Shown: one piece after another, positions 42,645 through 52,144 of the stretch
Layout of the letters: each line of letters opens with the position of its first letter
Numbering within the stretch: position 1 is the first letter of the stretch
Assembly: GCA_910586965.1 (NCBI GenBank)
Contig: CAJUMF010000012.1
Span: 35,169-99,168, forward strand
Direction: 5' to 3'
DNA: 64,000 nucleotides
DNA from: an uncultured Dorea sp.
Lineage (GTDB): Bacteria; Bacillota; Clostridia; Lachnospirales; Lachnospiraceae
Made by a program: the position numbers and the translations under genes
Notes under the pieces: model-generated
Database searches by the model: none
Told to the model about the DNA's origin: nothing
Seen by the model: the letters and a program-made list of their open reading frames with translations, nothing else

Positions 42645-44042
42645 TTATTTCACCTCAACGCCGTCCATTTCCTGTGCATCGGACCATTTCTGATTCCATT
42701 CCTTCATAATATCATCGAAAGATTTATCTTTGTTCGACGCATGCTCAATGATTTCCTGAATCTTGTCATTGCCGTTTGCCGCTATCATAAGCTCTGAATC
42801 CGCGTTCAGCTCGTTTAAGAGGTCTTCCTCTCCTTCCGCTGCCGGCTCGTTGGCGATAAACTCAACGTTGTTGGCAATGAACTCATCATAGACTTCCGGA
42901 TAATTCTCGTCGCCCACTGCAAGCGGAAGTCCGCCCTCATTAAAGGAATAGCCTGATTTTTCCGTCATCCATTTTACAAATACAAGGGCAGCCGTCTGGT
43001 TGTCCGCAGAGCTTGACACATTGATTCCAAAGCAATAATCCTCGTCAGCCGGGGAATACTGCTTTCCGCCAATCGTCATCGGGAACGGCATATAGCCGAT
43101 ATCATCGCCGTTTGCCCCGGCGGACTTCATCTGCGGGTATGACCATGCGCCGAGCACCATACAGCCAACCTTACCTTCGTTGATCATGTTCTTGGAGCCT
43201 TCCCAGTCGGTGGTAGAGAAATCTTCCTCCGTAAGCCCCTGCTCTACCGCGTCATAGAGCATCTTGTATACATTGTACGCGCCCGTTCCGTCTCCCGGGT
43301 CTGCAAACGGATTCTTAGCGTGCGCCAGTTTCTGGTTTTTGAACGCCGCGTCCCCGGTAGCGGTGATGGCAATATAATCATCCCATGCGCCCATGGTCCA
43401 GCCCGCCGCATAATTGGTATAAAGCGGAGCCTCCGTTTTGCCTTTGAGCGCCTTCAATACATTCATAAACTCCTCCGGCGTCTTCGGCGTCTTGGTGACG
43501 TCTGTCACACCTGCATCCTTGAATACTTTCTTATTGTATACGATGCCCCGGTCCACAGCCGTAATCGGAATCCCGTATACCTCTCCCTCGTACAGCCACC
43601 TATTCGGATATTTTACCTGTTCGCTCACGGACTCTACGTCGCCGTAGGATAAAAAGTATGTAGACAGGTCGGATTTGTCAACTTCAGGAATCATCATAAT
43701 GTCTCCCCAGTCGCCGCCCTGAAGGCGCAGGAGGGAATCCTCGCTGTAATCCGTGATACCTTCGATGTCCACCTTGATATCCGGATACTCCTTGTTGAAT
43801 TCTTCCAGATACTGCGCCCACGTCTTCCCGGTATACTCGCTGTCTAACATATCCGTCCGGTTCGTCATCATCTTGAGGTCGGCCTTGAGGTCTGTATAGT
43901 CCTCCCCAAGCTTGATGTCCGCATACTTAACTTCCGTGACATCCCCGGAACCTCCCTTTCCTCCGCCGGAGCCTCCGCATGCCGCCAGAGACAAAGCCAT
44001 CGCTGCGGCAAGTGATGCCGCCATTACCTTTTGCCATTTCAT
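42645..44042 (-). CDS. Sugar ABC transporter substrate-binding lipoprotein (manno-oligosaccharide)
   Basis: A 465-residue family 1 extracellular binding protein with a signal peptide and lipobox (AMALSLAAC, Cys near 22), a Gly/Ser-rich linker, and the usual motifs GDWGDIMMIPEVD, ITAVDRGIVYNKKVFKDAGV and MTEKSGYSFNEGGLPLAVG. It looks intact. AAGGAGG precedes the ATG. It is first in the mannan operon, ahead of the two broken permease genes. The ligand is inferred from context. Confidence 0.92.
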   Translation of the reverse strand: MKWQKVMAASLAAAMALSLAACGGSGGGKGGSGDVTEVKYADIKLGEDYTDLKADLKMMTNRTDMLDSEYTGKTWAQYLEEFNKEYPDIKVDIEGITDYSEDSLLRLQGGDWGDIMMIPEVDKSDLSTYFLSYGDVESVSEQVKYPNRWLYEGEVYGIPITAVDRGIVYNKKVFKDAGVTDVTKTPKTPEEFMNVLKALKGKTEAPLYTNYAAGWTMGAWDDYIAITATGDAAFKNQKLAHAKNPFADPGDGTGAYNVYKMLYDAVEQGLTEEDFSTTDWEGSKNMINEGKVGCMVLGAWSYPQMKSAGANGDDIGYMPFPMTIGGKQYSPADEDYCFGINVSSSADNQTAALVFVKWMTEKSGYSFNEGGLPLAVGDENYPEVYDEFIANNVEFIANEPAAEGEEDLLNELNADSELMIAANGNDKIQEIIEHASNKDKSFDDIMKEWNQKWSDAQEMDGVEVK

Positions 44043-44100
44043 AAGTTCGTCCTCCTTAATTAAATTTAAGTATTTATGCGTTACATATTACTTAAGTTTA

Positions 44101-44289
44101 ATTATACTTTATTATATCATTTAATCATCAATTTGTCTTGTTAATTATTGTACTTTCTTGTTGATTCTTATAATTTTGTTAAATATTACTAAATTTTATT
44201 TTATATTTTTATCTATTATGCCAATATAATATTTGTTCATTTATATGTTAAGATTCAATTAATTAAGTATTAAGCTAATTAATTAGCTT
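44101..44289. promoter_or_regulatory. Divergent regulatory region with an 18-bp perfect palindrome
   Basis: The AT-rich gap between the binding-protein gene and the AraC gene holds two TATAAT boxes on the minus strand (44101-44106 and 44111-44116) and the perfect palindrome AAGCTAATTAATTAGCTT at 44272-44289. Related AGCTAAT/ATTAAT sequences occur before lacI and before the 49556 gene, which suggests one regulator for the set. Confidence 0.55.
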
Positions 44290-44353
44290 TTGTTTAGCGT
44301 ACATGATTACTTGGATACCCTCTAACCCATCTTTTTATGAAAGGATTTTGTCA

Positions 44354-45298
44354 ATGGATTTTCAAAAATCATACTACGCCTCTGTAAAGTCAAACCACAT
44401 CATCAATCTGGAATTAACCGCAGATTTCCTGATTCCGAATATTTACTGCTATTCCTTCCTGGACTCTGAGGCCGAAAGCATCTATATGGAATTTATGCAT
44501 CTTCTCGGAGGAGGAAATATTCACACGGATTTCCCTATATCTTTTTCTTTCCGCCCCTTAAAGTGCTGTCTCATCATTTACACCGAGAAAGGCGGCGGCA
44601 AGGTCACCGTTTCAGGCAGCACCCTGTCCATTACCGAAGGAACCGTTGCATTTATTGACGGTGATACTGCATTTGCGCTTCACTCCTTCATCCTGCCATG
44701 GAAGTTCAAGCTCTTTTTTATCGACGGCAGAGATTTAAGGTTATACCGTTCTCTCCTTCCAGGCTTTGGCAAAGTATACAAAATACCCGAGTATTCCTTT
44801 GTAAAAAACTGCTTTTACTCCCTGCTGTCCATTCCGGTATCCACAGATATCTTTGGCATACTCCTTATGCACAAAAATCTTTCGGAGATCTTAAGCACGC
44901 TTTTTCTATCCGCAAAAACAAAGACTTTTCCTGACACAAAGAACATCCCCGGCTATCTTACCGAGCTCCATGACTTACTGGAAAATCAATACGCACAGTC
45001 CTTTTCCCTCGAAAAATGTGAAGCCCTCTTTCGTGTAAACAGATACCGGCTCTGCCGGGAATTCTCCGAAACCTATGGACTGCCGCCCGTCAAGTACCTT
45101 ATCCGCAGGCGCCTTGATATGGCTAAAAAAATGCTGCTCACCACGGATCTGACCATCCATGAGATAAGCAGCAAAGTCGGTTACGACAATGTGAACCACT
45201 TTATTAATCTTTTCAAAAAGGATACCGGACTCACACCTGGGATGTTCAGACAAAAGGTACTGGCGGACCAACCCGCCTTGCGCTCTCCCTCTCGATAA
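44354..45298 (+). CDS. AraC family transcriptional regulator
   Basis: A 314-residue regulator with an N-terminal beta-barrel sensing domain (about 1-170) and a C-terminal double helix-turn-helix (about 215-305: FSLEKCEALFRVNRYRLCREFSETYG and TIHEISSKVGYDNVNHFINLFKKDTGLTPGMFR). The start at 44354 is chosen because AAAGGA lies 8 bases before it; ATG 44303 lacks a ribosome site. It is divergent from the mannan operon and probably controls it. Its 3' end overlaps the convergent lacI gene by 53 bases. Confidence 0.88.
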   Translation: MDFQKSYYASVKSNHIINLELTADFLIPNIYCYSFLDSEAESIYMEFMHLLGGGNIHTDFPISFSFRPLKCCLIIYTEKGGGKVTVSGSTLSITEGTVAFIDGDTAFALHSFILPWKFKLFFIDGRDLRLYRSLLPGFGKVYKIPEYSFVKNCFYSLLSIPVSTDIFGILLMHKNLSEILSTLFLSAKTKTFPDTKNIPGYLTELHDLLENQYAQSFSLEKCEALFRVNRYRLCREFSETYGLPPVKYLIRRRLDMAKKMLLTTDLTIHEISSKVGYDNVNHFINLFKKDTGLTPGMFRQKVLADQPALRSPSR

Positions 45299-46286
45299 AC
45301 TTTCCCGCAAGCATGTATACTCCTGTTGTATAAGCCGCGTCCCGGCATTTCTTAAGGATGATGTGCACCGCCCGGTCCGCCATCTCCCTGGTATCAATCT
45401 CATAGGTGGTAAGCCCGACGCCGGAAAACTGCCCCGACACATAGTTATCAAAACCCACCACCGATACGTCCTCCGGGACACGGCAGCCGGACTCCTCAAG
45501 CCTGGCGATGAGAAGACTTGCCGACAGATCACAGTTACAGAAGAAAGCTGTCGGCATGTCTTTAGGAAGAAGGAATCCTGCATACTTATCAATCTTCCCG
45601 TCCTTGAGACTTCTATCATCTACTACCCAATCTTCCCTCCATGCTACGCCATGCTCCATCAGAGACTTTAAATACCCGAAATACCGGTCATCAATACTGC
45701 TGGTGGAAAGCCTTGTCCCCACAAAACCAATCTTTTTATGTCCAAGCTCAAACAGGTAGTTCGTCATCCGGTAACCGCCCATCAGATTGTTGGAAACCAC
45801 GCAGTCACACGACTCCCATCCATTGGTCGTATCAAGGTTAAGGATGGGAAGTCCCCCTTCCCTGATCAGCCGGTCTGCATACTCGGCTTTAAAGGCACCG
45901 AGGATGATTACCCCGTCCACCTTTCCTTCTGTCACCACCTTAGGGAATTCTCCCCTGTCCTCCGCCTCGGGGGAAATCACTTCAAGCATGGGAAAACAGC
46001 TTTTCCCGATGGCTCTTTTGGAAATCTCCTGATACAGCATCCAGTAGAAAGACTGGTTCTCCTGAAGGTACCGCTCTGCCACGATCACTCCGATCGTATA
46101 GCTCTCTTTTACCGTCTTGCTTTCCTCTGCCGTATTCTTCACATATCCCATCTCATCTGCCAGCCGGATAATCTTTACGCGAAGCTCTTCACTGACGCCT
46201 TTCTGCCCGGATAGTGCCTTCGAAACCGTCACTGTGCTGACACCCAATCTCTCACCGATATCGGCTAACCTGACCGTTTTAGCCAT
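45246..46286 (-). CDS. LacI family transcriptional regulator
   Basis: A 346-residue repressor-type protein: N-terminal helix-turn-helix (VRLADIGERLGVSTVTVSKALSGQKGVSEELRVKI), hinge, then a sugar-binding periplasmic-protein-like domain (VDGVIILGAFKAEYADRLIREG, ILNLDTTNGWESCDCVVSNN, PEDVSVVGFDNY). GGAGGAAGGTC precedes the ATG. It is placed between the two halves of the mannan locus, and candidate operators of similar sequence precede it and other genes here, so autoregulation is likely (inference). Confidence 0.93.
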   Translation of the reverse strand: MAKTVRLADIGERLGVSTVTVSKALSGQKGVSEELRVKIIRLADEMGYVKNTAEESKTVKESYTIGVIVAERYLQENQSFYWMLYQEISKRAIGKSCFPMLEVISPEAEDRGEFPKVVTEGKVDGVIILGAFKAEYADRLIREGGLPILNLDTTNGWESCDCVVSNNLMGGYRMTNYLFELGHKKIGFVGTRLSTSSIDDRYFGYLKSLMEHGVAWREDWVVDDRSLKDGKIDKYAGFLLPKDMPTAFFCNCDLSASLLIARLEESGCRVPEDVSVVGFDNYVSGQFSGVGLTTYEIDTREMADRAVHIILKKCRDAAYTTGVYMLAGKFIERESARRVGPPVPFV

Positions 46287-46304
46287 GACCTTCCTCCTTA
46301 AACC

Positions 46305-46353
46305 AGCTAATATTAATCAACATTATTTTATCTTTATCATAGTATCTTGTCAA
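46305..46353 (-). promoter_or_regulatory. lacI promoter with operator-like element
   Basis: On the minus strand TTGACA (46348-46353) and TAAAAT (46325-46330) at 17-base spacing. Just downstream is TTGATTAATATTAGCT (46305-46320), which resembles the palindrome at 44272-44289 and would lie over the start of transcription. Confidence 0.65.
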
Positions 46354-46410
46354 ATATTAAATCAAAGATTAAGCAGGAAGTTTATTATTTCTAATCCGAT
46401 TAACCTGCAG

Positions 46411-48132
46411 TTACTTTTCTGCTGCAAATACACCTTTTAGCTTTTCAAGCTTTATTTTCGAATCTTCGAGAGAGTTACCTTTTACCCCAAAGTAATATTT
46501 AATCTTCGGTTCCGTCCCTGAAGGGCGCACACAGCACCATGCATCATCGGAAAGCTCATAGTACAGCACATCCGAAGCCGGCAGCCCCGTCGCCGTCACC
46601 TCTCCGGTCATTATGTCCTTCCTCGTATCCGCCTGATAATCCCGGACTGCAAGAACTTTTAAGCCACCCAGCTCCTTCGGCGGATTCTCTCTTTGTTCTT
46701 TCATCATGCGCCGGATCTTTTCAGCACCATCGATACCCTTAAGGGTCAGCGTCTTTAATCCCTCCCGGTAATAACCGTATCTTTCATACATATCCATCAT
46801 CGCGTCCCAGAGGGTCATGTTCTTGCTCTTATAATATGCCGCCGCCTCGCACAGAAGCATCACCGCTACACAGGCATCCTTATCTCTCGCATAAGTCCCT
46901 GCAAGACAGCCGTAACTCTCCTCCAGCCCGAACACGTAATTAAAGCTCTTCTGCTCCTCAAACAGCCTGATCTGCTCGCCGATATATTTAAAACCTGTCA
47001 GCACCTCGATAAGAGCGGTATGATAATCGGCCGCGATCGCTTTCGCCATGTCCGTCGTGACGATCGTCTCCACCAGTGCAGGATTTTCCGGCATTGTGCC
47101 GGTCTTCATGCGCTCCCTCAATATATACTCTGCAATCAGCATCCCTGACATGTTCCCGGTAAAGCTTACATATTCTCCGGTATCTGCATCTTTCGCGTAG
47201 ACACCCAGCCGGTCCGCGTCCGGATCTGTGGCAAGTACAATGTCCGCATCGATCCTTTTCGCCATCCTGATCGCCAGTTCCCACGCCTTTCCATCTTCCG
47301 GATTGGGATACGCTACCGTGGGGAAGTTCCCGTCGGGCGCCTTCTGCTCTTCCACCACATAGACCTTCGCAAATCCAAGCTCCTTTAAGATCCGCCTTAC
47401 AGGAATATTTCCCGTCCCATGAAGCGGCGTGTATACAATCTTCATCTCCTGCGCCGCTTCCTTTATGATCTCCGGGTGGATGCTCTGCTCCTTAAGCATT
47501 TTAAGATACAAATCGTCAAAGGCTGTCCCGATCACCTGAAATAAACCGCAAACTCTTGCCTCATCCTCTTCCATCGTCTTCACCTGGGAAAATTCCGTAA
47601 CCTTTGCCACCTCGTCAAGAATATTCCTGTCATGGGGCGGCGTGATCTGGGCACCATCCTCCCAGTACACCTTATATCCATTGTATTCCCTCGGGTTATG
47701 GCTGGCGGTAATGACAATTCCTGCAATGCAGCCAAGCTCACGGACTGCAAAGGAAAGCTCCGGCGTAGGCCTGAGGCTCTCAAACAAATATGTCCTGATC
47801 CCGTTAGCATTCAGGCACAGCGCCGCCTCCCTTGCGAATTCCGGGGACATACGCCTGGAATCATAGGCAATCGCCACTCCCTTTTCCTGCCCGCCCTGGG
47901 AGACGATATAATTCGCCAGCCCCTGCGTCGCCTTGCGGACCGTATAGATATTCATCCGGTTCGTCCCCGCTCCGATCACACCTCTAAGTCCCCCTGTCCC
48001 GAACTCAAGCTGGCGGTAAAACCGGTCCTCGATCTCCCTCTCATCACCGCTTATGGCCTTAAGCTCCTCCCGCACAGACGCATCAAAATATTCATCCGTA
48101 CACCACGCTTCATAAACCTCTCTGTAACCCAT
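46411..48132 (-). CDS. Phosphohexomutase (phosphoglucomutase/phosphomannomutase)
   Basis: A 573-residue alpha-D-phosphohexomutase. The phosphoserine loop is ITASHNPREYNGYK, the metal loop DPDADRLGV, the sugar-specificity loop GLEESYGCLAG and the phosphate-binding loop RPSGTEPKIK. Length matches the PgcA/YhxB type. In this locus it should turn mannose 1-phosphate from the GH130 enzymes into mannose 6-phosphate for the isomerase domain. ATG 48132 follows GGAGG with good spacing; two nearer-upstream ATGs fit less well. Confidence 0.94.
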   Translation of the reverse strand: MGYREVYEAWCTDEYFDASVREELKAISGDEREIEDRFYRQLEFGTGGLRGVIGAGTNRMNIYTVRKATQGLANYIVSQGGQEKGVAIAYDSRRMSPEFAREAALCLNANGIRTYLFESLRPTPELSFAVRELGCIAGIVITASHNPREYNGYKVYWEDGAQITPPHDRNILDEVAKVTEFSQVKTMEEDEARVCGLFQVIGTAFDDLYLKMLKEQSIHPEIIKEAAQEMKIVYTPLHGTGNIPVRRILKELGFAKVYVVEEQKAPDGNFPTVAYPNPEDGKAWELAIRMAKRIDADIVLATDPDADRLGVYAKDADTGEYVSFTGNMSGMLIAEYILRERMKTGTMPENPALVETIVTTDMAKAIAADYHTALIEVLTGFKYIGEQIRLFEEQKSFNYVFGLEESYGCLAGTYARDKDACVAVMLLCEAAAYYKSKNMTLWDAMMDMYERYGYYREGLKTLTLKGIDGAEKIRRMMKEQRENPPKELGGLKVLAVRDYQADTRKDIMTGEVTATGLPASDVLYYELSDDAWCCVRPSGTEPKIKYYFGVKGNSLEDSKIKLEKLKGVFAAEK

Positions 48133-48167
48133 CGTCATATCCTCCTTCATTTTTATATAAGTCCTTG

Positions 48168-48812
48168 TTAATCCTCGTTTCTTTCCGGGATGAAGGCATC
48201 AAACACCCGCACCACGATCTTTGCGATCATGAAGGCTGACACACCTTCCCCCACAAACACCCAGAGCCAGAATATCACTGAAAATGTATCGGGCGATATC
48301 AAAAACCATACCAGCGGCGCACTATTGATCAAGATCATGACCGCGGTCTGCCACAGATGGGTCACCGCAATCTTCGCCCCGTTGACCAGCGTATTTTTCA
48401 CCGTGTTCTCAAACTTTGCAAGCAGCGGGAACACATACCCGAACACTCCCGCACCGAAGATAAAAAGCGCTATGCACCCTCCATACATTACAGATGCGCC
48501 CTTTGTCCCTGTCCGTCCCAGCACATGAAAATCAACCGCCAGGACCGCCCCAAAGATAAAAAGAAGCGCCGTGACCGGAAGCGATTGCCGGAAATTCTGC
48601 CGAAAAGACCTGAAAAAACTTTTCACTATCCCGTTTTCTTCGCCCCGCACAAGCTTCATCATCACAGCATACAAAGCCGTCGTGGATGCGCCGAAAGTCA
48701 CTGCCGGAAGAGAACACAAAAGCCACAGTAAATTCAGCAGAAGAATATCAAAAATCTTCGTCATCACTTCACTGAACAGATTGTCCGGTTGAAATATATC
48801 CTTTACCGTCAT
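48168..48812 (-). CDS. YesL-like (DUF624) membrane protein
   Basis: A 214-residue protein with about five hydrophobic segments. The start pattern FNLFSEVMTKIFDILLLNLLWLLCSLP-like (here QPDNLFSEVMTKIF then NLLWLLCSLP) and TTALYAVMMKLVRGEE are typical of YesL/DUF624 proteins, which accompany carbohydrate ABC transporter genes in Firmicutes. Its exact function is unknown. GGAGG precedes ATG 48812. It lies 12 bases after the membrane-tethered protein gene and 35 before the mutase. Confidence 0.85.
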   Translation of the reverse strand: MTVKDIFQPDNLFSEVMTKIFDILLLNLLWLLCSLPAVTFGASTTALYAVMMKLVRGEENGIVKSFFRSFRQNFRQSLPVTALLFIFGAVLAVDFHVLGRTGTKGASVMYGGCIALFIFGAGVFGYVFPLLAKFENTVKNTLVNGAKIAVTHLWQTAVMILINSAPLVWFLISPDTFSVIFWLWVFVGEGVSAFMIAKIVVRVFDAFIPERNED

Positions 48813-48824
48813 ATGCACACCTCC

Positions 48825-49556
48825 TCATTCCATCAGATATTCAAGAAAAAGCTCTGCCCGCTCTTCATTTTCCGTCCCCCTTGCAACAGCAAACACCGGA
48901 TGTTCCATATACGCTTTCATCTCTTTAAAACGCCTGCTGCCCGCAAGAGATACACCGTAAGGCGCCTTTTTTCCCATCCCTACCTCATGATCCTCAAAAG
49001 AAATATCTTCACTGTCCAGATACCCTTCTGTCTCCAAAAATTCATAGGTATCACCCGACTCCTCGAAAGATTCCTCCGGCATCTCATCCAGTTGTTTAAA
49101 AAATCCGTACCCGGCAAGCTCCCTCCACACCGTCTCGTCAGCGATGACCGCATCTAGCTGCCTGCTGTGTAGGTAGACCTCCATACGGGTCAGTGCGTCA
49201 TCCTTCATAAAAAACGTATCATCGATCAGAACCTTTTTATGCTTTCCATCCGCACCGAACCTCTCACACAAATCCTCTGTCATCTCTTCAAGCTTCTCTT
49301 TATCCAGCGATTCATCCACAACCGCCACATACAAAACCGTTTCATCCGCCGGCTTCAAAAAATGCCACGAAAGAAAAAATACCGCAAAAATCCCTGCTGC
49401 CATACCAAGCATCTTTCTGAGATAATAGTCTGCAAAATACTGTCTTCTCTGCTTCTTATCCATCTCTTCCCATTTCTGCTTTTCCGTCCTGCTCCTGTCT
49501 TTTCTGTAAATACTAGCATCATCATCCAGCGCAGTCTTCTTTTGTAAATCCGGCAT
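48825..49556 (-). CDS. Membrane-tethered protein with small extracytoplasmic domain
   Basis: A 243-residue protein: a charged cytosolic N-terminus (about 1-48), one membrane segment (MLGMAAGIFAVFFLSWHFL), and an outside domain of about 170 residues. The outside part has a faint binding-protein feel (QLDAVIADETVWRELAGYGFFKQLDEMPEE, and the end ENEERAELFLEYLME), but I recognise no family. It is the first gene of the YesL/mutase unit. A role in sensing or helping the sugar transporter is a guess from position. Confidence 0.7.
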   Translation of the reverse strand: MPDLQKKTALDDDASIYRKDRSRTEKQKWEEMDKKQRRQYFADYYLRKMLGMAAGIFAVFFLSWHFLKPADETVLYVAVVDESLDKEKLEEMTEDLCERFGADGKHKKVLIDDTFFMKDDALTRMEVYLHSRQLDAVIADETVWRELAGYGFFKQLDEMPEESFEESGDTYEFLETEGYLDSEDISFEDHEVGMGKKAPYGVSLAGSRRFKEMKAYMEHPVFAVARGTENEERAELFLEYLME

Positions 49557-49585
49557 ATCATCACCACACAAGTTTATTTAATTGA

Positions 49586-49625
49586 AATTTATCATCTTTT
49601 TAGCTAAATGTCAACTAATTAATCG
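49586..49625 (-). promoter_or_regulatory. Promoter of the YesL/mutase unit with operator-like element
   Basis: On the minus strand TTGACA (49609-49614) and TAAATT (49586-49591) at 17-base spacing. CGATTAATTAG (49615-49625) abuts the -35 and resembles the other CTAATTAAT elements of the locus. Confidence 0.6.
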
Positions 49626-49647
49626 TATGTTTTTAATATATCATAAC

Positions 49648-49688
49648 TAAAAAAGATGCAAGGCTCCATTTTCCAATACAGAGCCTTA
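49648..49688 (-). terminator. Terminator after the GH36 gene
   Basis: On the minus strand AAGGCTC (from 49687) pairs with GAGCCTT (to 49660), followed by GCATCTTTTTTAG. Confidence 0.75.
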
Positions 49689-49760
49689 CACCTGTCAGCT
49701 TTATCCATTAATTATTCCGTTTTACTTATACTTTGTCATCATTGCATAATGCCTCATAGT

Positions 49761-51956
49761 CTATACTTCGCTCTCCCGCACAAAGTGATACAGCCTGCTC
49801 ACGGCATCACCCTGCATGAAATCAATGATAAATCCGCCCTTCATCAGCATTTCCCCTGGGTATACCTGCTCCGTCTCTTCCAGCCTGTACGCTGCCTTGC
49901 CATCAAGCCCCAGGAGCCTGATCTTCTTTCCATGGAAAGAGGAAACACATTGCACCTGGACAAAAGTCATCAGCGCCTCGCTCTTATCCTTCGCTGCCAC
50001 AAGATAGCAGTCATACTTATGATTCTCCCTGTAGGACGCAATCCGGTAATAATCGCCTTCCCTTATCAGCTCATTATACCTGTGGTAATCTTTGATCTGC
50101 CCCGGGATCATCTCCCGTTCTTTTTCCGGAATCTTCGTGATATCCAGCTCATAGCCAAAGGTTCCGGCAAGAGCCACATGTCCCCTGGTCTCAAACGGCG
50201 TCACCCGGCCTGTCATATGGTTCGGGCAGTCGCTTACATGGGCACCCATCGCAGACAGCGGATATACAAGCGCCGTACCCTCCTGGATTGCCAGCCGCTC
50301 CACAGCATCCGTATCATCACTGCACCAGATCTGCGGGCTGTAATAGAGCATCCCCGGGTCAAACCGCCCGCCGCCGCTGGAACAGTTCTCAAGAAGCAAG
50401 TTCGGGAACTCTGTCACCAGGCGCTCCTGCATCTCATAAAGCCCAAGCACATACCGATGGAATAACTCCTGCTGGGAATCCCGGTCAAGATAGCTGCTTC
50501 CTAAGTCGCTCAACTGGCGGTTCATATCCCATTTCACATAGGAGATGGGCGCGCTCCTTAATATCTTTGCCACGCACTCATAGGCATAATCCACTACCTC
50601 AGGGTTGGACAGATCCAGTACATACTGCGCCCTGCTCTGGGTCGCCTGCCTTCCCGGGATATGGATTGCCCACTCCGGATGCTCCCGGTACAACGCGGAA
50701 TCCGGCGAGAGCATCTCCGGCTCAAACCAGATGCCGAACTCAAGACCGATTTCCCTTACCTGTTCCACCAGATATTCAAGACCGCCTTTAAGCTTATCCT
50801 CATTTACCGTCCAGTCCCCCAGAGAGCTGTCGTCATTATCGCGCTTTCCAAACCAGCCGTCGTCCATGACAAGCATCTCGATTCCTGCCTTCTTCGCCTC
50901 CCTGGCGATATCCAGAAGTTTTTCCGTATCAAAATCAAAATACGTCGCCTCCCAGTTGTTGATCAGCACCGGCCTTTTTTTGTGCAGGTACGGGCTTCGT
51001 ATCAGATGCTTCCGATAGAAATCATGGAAAGAACGGCTCATCTTTCCAAACCCTTCGCCGGAAAAAGTAAGCACAGCCTCCGGCGCCTGGAATTCTCCGC
51101 CTCCCCGCAGATTCCAGCAGAAATCCTCACCGTTTATCCCCATGACCATGCGCACCGCGTCATGCTGGTTTAGCTCCGCCTCTGCGATAAAATTACCAGA
51201 ATACACAAAGTTCATGGCATATATGCGCCCTTGCTGCTCCGTCGTCTGAGGCGTAACAAGAGCCAGGAAAGGGTGCTCCTGATGGCTTGATTCCCCTTTT
51301 GCCGAGGACACCATCTGCTTTCCATAGGCCAGCCTCCTTCTCTGGATCCCCCGCTCTCTCGCCCATCCGCCAACCAGCGTGACCATCTCGAATTCCTCAT
51401 CGTCCATGTCCAGGCAGGCCGAGAGCACTTTTTCAATCCGGAGGTTCTCCTTCCCCTCGTTGATCAGCCTGACATTCCTCGTGATAATGTCTTCCTCCTC
51501 AAAGACAGAATAGGAAAGGATAACTTTAAGATGCAGTACCTTGTCCACGCAGACAAGCTCTAAAGTATCCACCTCATCCTCCGTCCCGAAAGATGCCGGC
51601 AGACCCTTAAGCTTCGGCTTTCCCTTCCTGATCGTATAGGAATCATACAAAATCTCGCATCCCCGGCTTCCCGCCTCGCCTTTGACATCAAGGCAGCTCT
51701 CCCGGTAATCCCCGATTCCACCCACAGGATACTCCATAGGGAAAAAATCGAGAAAAGAAGACTTCTCTCTCGGAAGCTTCGACGGCGTAAAGGGACGTTC
51801 TCCTGTCCGAAGCAGATAGGAAGCATCCTTGCTCTCCACGTAATCTCCGTAGTACGCATGTCCCACATATCCTTCAGGCGTCAGCCCGATCATGTACGTG
51901 GTCTGTTTCGTATCCAGTTTAAATATTCTTTGCTCTTCCTCATATCTAATCGCCAT
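49761..51956 (-). CDS. GH36 alpha-galactosidase
   Basis: A 731-residue GH36 enzyme: N-terminal beta-supersandwich, central barrel and C-terminal sandwich. Signatures are LVMDDGWFGKRDNDDSSLGDW, the nucleophile Asp in SYVKWDMNR and the acid/base Asp in WCSDDTDAVERL, with NCSSGGGRFD between them. There is no signal peptide, so it acts inside, removing alpha-1,6-galactose from imported galactomannan or raffinose-type oligosaccharides. It has its own promoter and terminator. GGAGG precedes the ATG. Confidence 0.95.
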   Translation of the reverse strand: MAIRYEEEQRIFKLDTKQTTYMIGLTPEGYVGHAYYGDYVESKDASYLLRTGERPFTPSKLPREKSSFLDFFPMEYPVGGIGDYRESCLDVKGEAGSRGCEILYDSYTIRKGKPKLKGLPASFGTEDEVDTLELVCVDKVLHLKVILSYSVFEEEDIITRNVRLINEGKENLRIEKVLSACLDMDDEEFEMVTLVGGWARERGIQRRRLAYGKQMVSSAKGESSHQEHPFLALVTPQTTEQQGRIYAMNFVYSGNFIAEAELNQHDAVRMVMGINGEDFCWNLRGGGEFQAPEAVLTFSGEGFGKMSRSFHDFYRKHLIRSPYLHKKRPVLINNWEATYFDFDTEKLLDIAREAKKAGIEMLVMDDGWFGKRDNDDSSLGDWTVNEDKLKGGLEYLVEQVREIGLEFGIWFEPEMLSPDSALYREHPEWAIHIPGRQATQSRAQYVLDLSNPEVVDYAYECVAKILRSAPISYVKWDMNRQLSDLGSSYLDRDSQQELFHRYVLGLYEMQERLVTEFPNLLLENCSSGGGRFDPGMLYYSPQIWCSDDTDAVERLAIQEGTALVYPLSAMGAHVSDCPNHMTGRVTPFETRGHVALAGTFGYELDITKIPEKEREMIPGQIKDYHRYNELIREGDYYRIASYRENHKYDCYLVAAKDKSEALMTFVQVQCVSSFHGKKIRLLGLDGKAAYRLEETEQVYPGEMLMKGGFIIDFMQGDAVSRLYHFVRESEV

Positions 51957-51994
51957 CTTATGCCCTCCACCTGTTAATTTTCATCAATATGACG

Positions 51995-52023
51995 AATTTA
52001 TCATTATTCCCTTTCAATGTCAA
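51995..52023 (-). promoter_or_regulatory. Promoter of the GH36 gene
   Basis: On the minus strand TTGACA (52018-52023) and TAAATT (51995-52000) with a 17-base spacer, the same hexamers and spacing as the promoter at 49586-49614. Confidence 0.65.
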
Positions 52024-52074
52024 CACATTTTCGGCTGTCCAACTGCAGCATTTTCCTATTTTTTAAAACAACCG

Positions 52075-52103
52075 TTGAAAATATGTTTATTTTCAGCGAT
52101 AAT
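52075..52103 (+). promoter_or_regulatory. Promoter of the 117-residue unknown gene
   Basis: TTGAAA (52075-52080) and GATAAT (52098-52103) with a 17-base spacer, 42 bases before the ATG. Confidence 0.6.
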
Positions 52104-52144
52104 AATTACAGGATATTAATACAACATACAGGAGGACGATTGCC

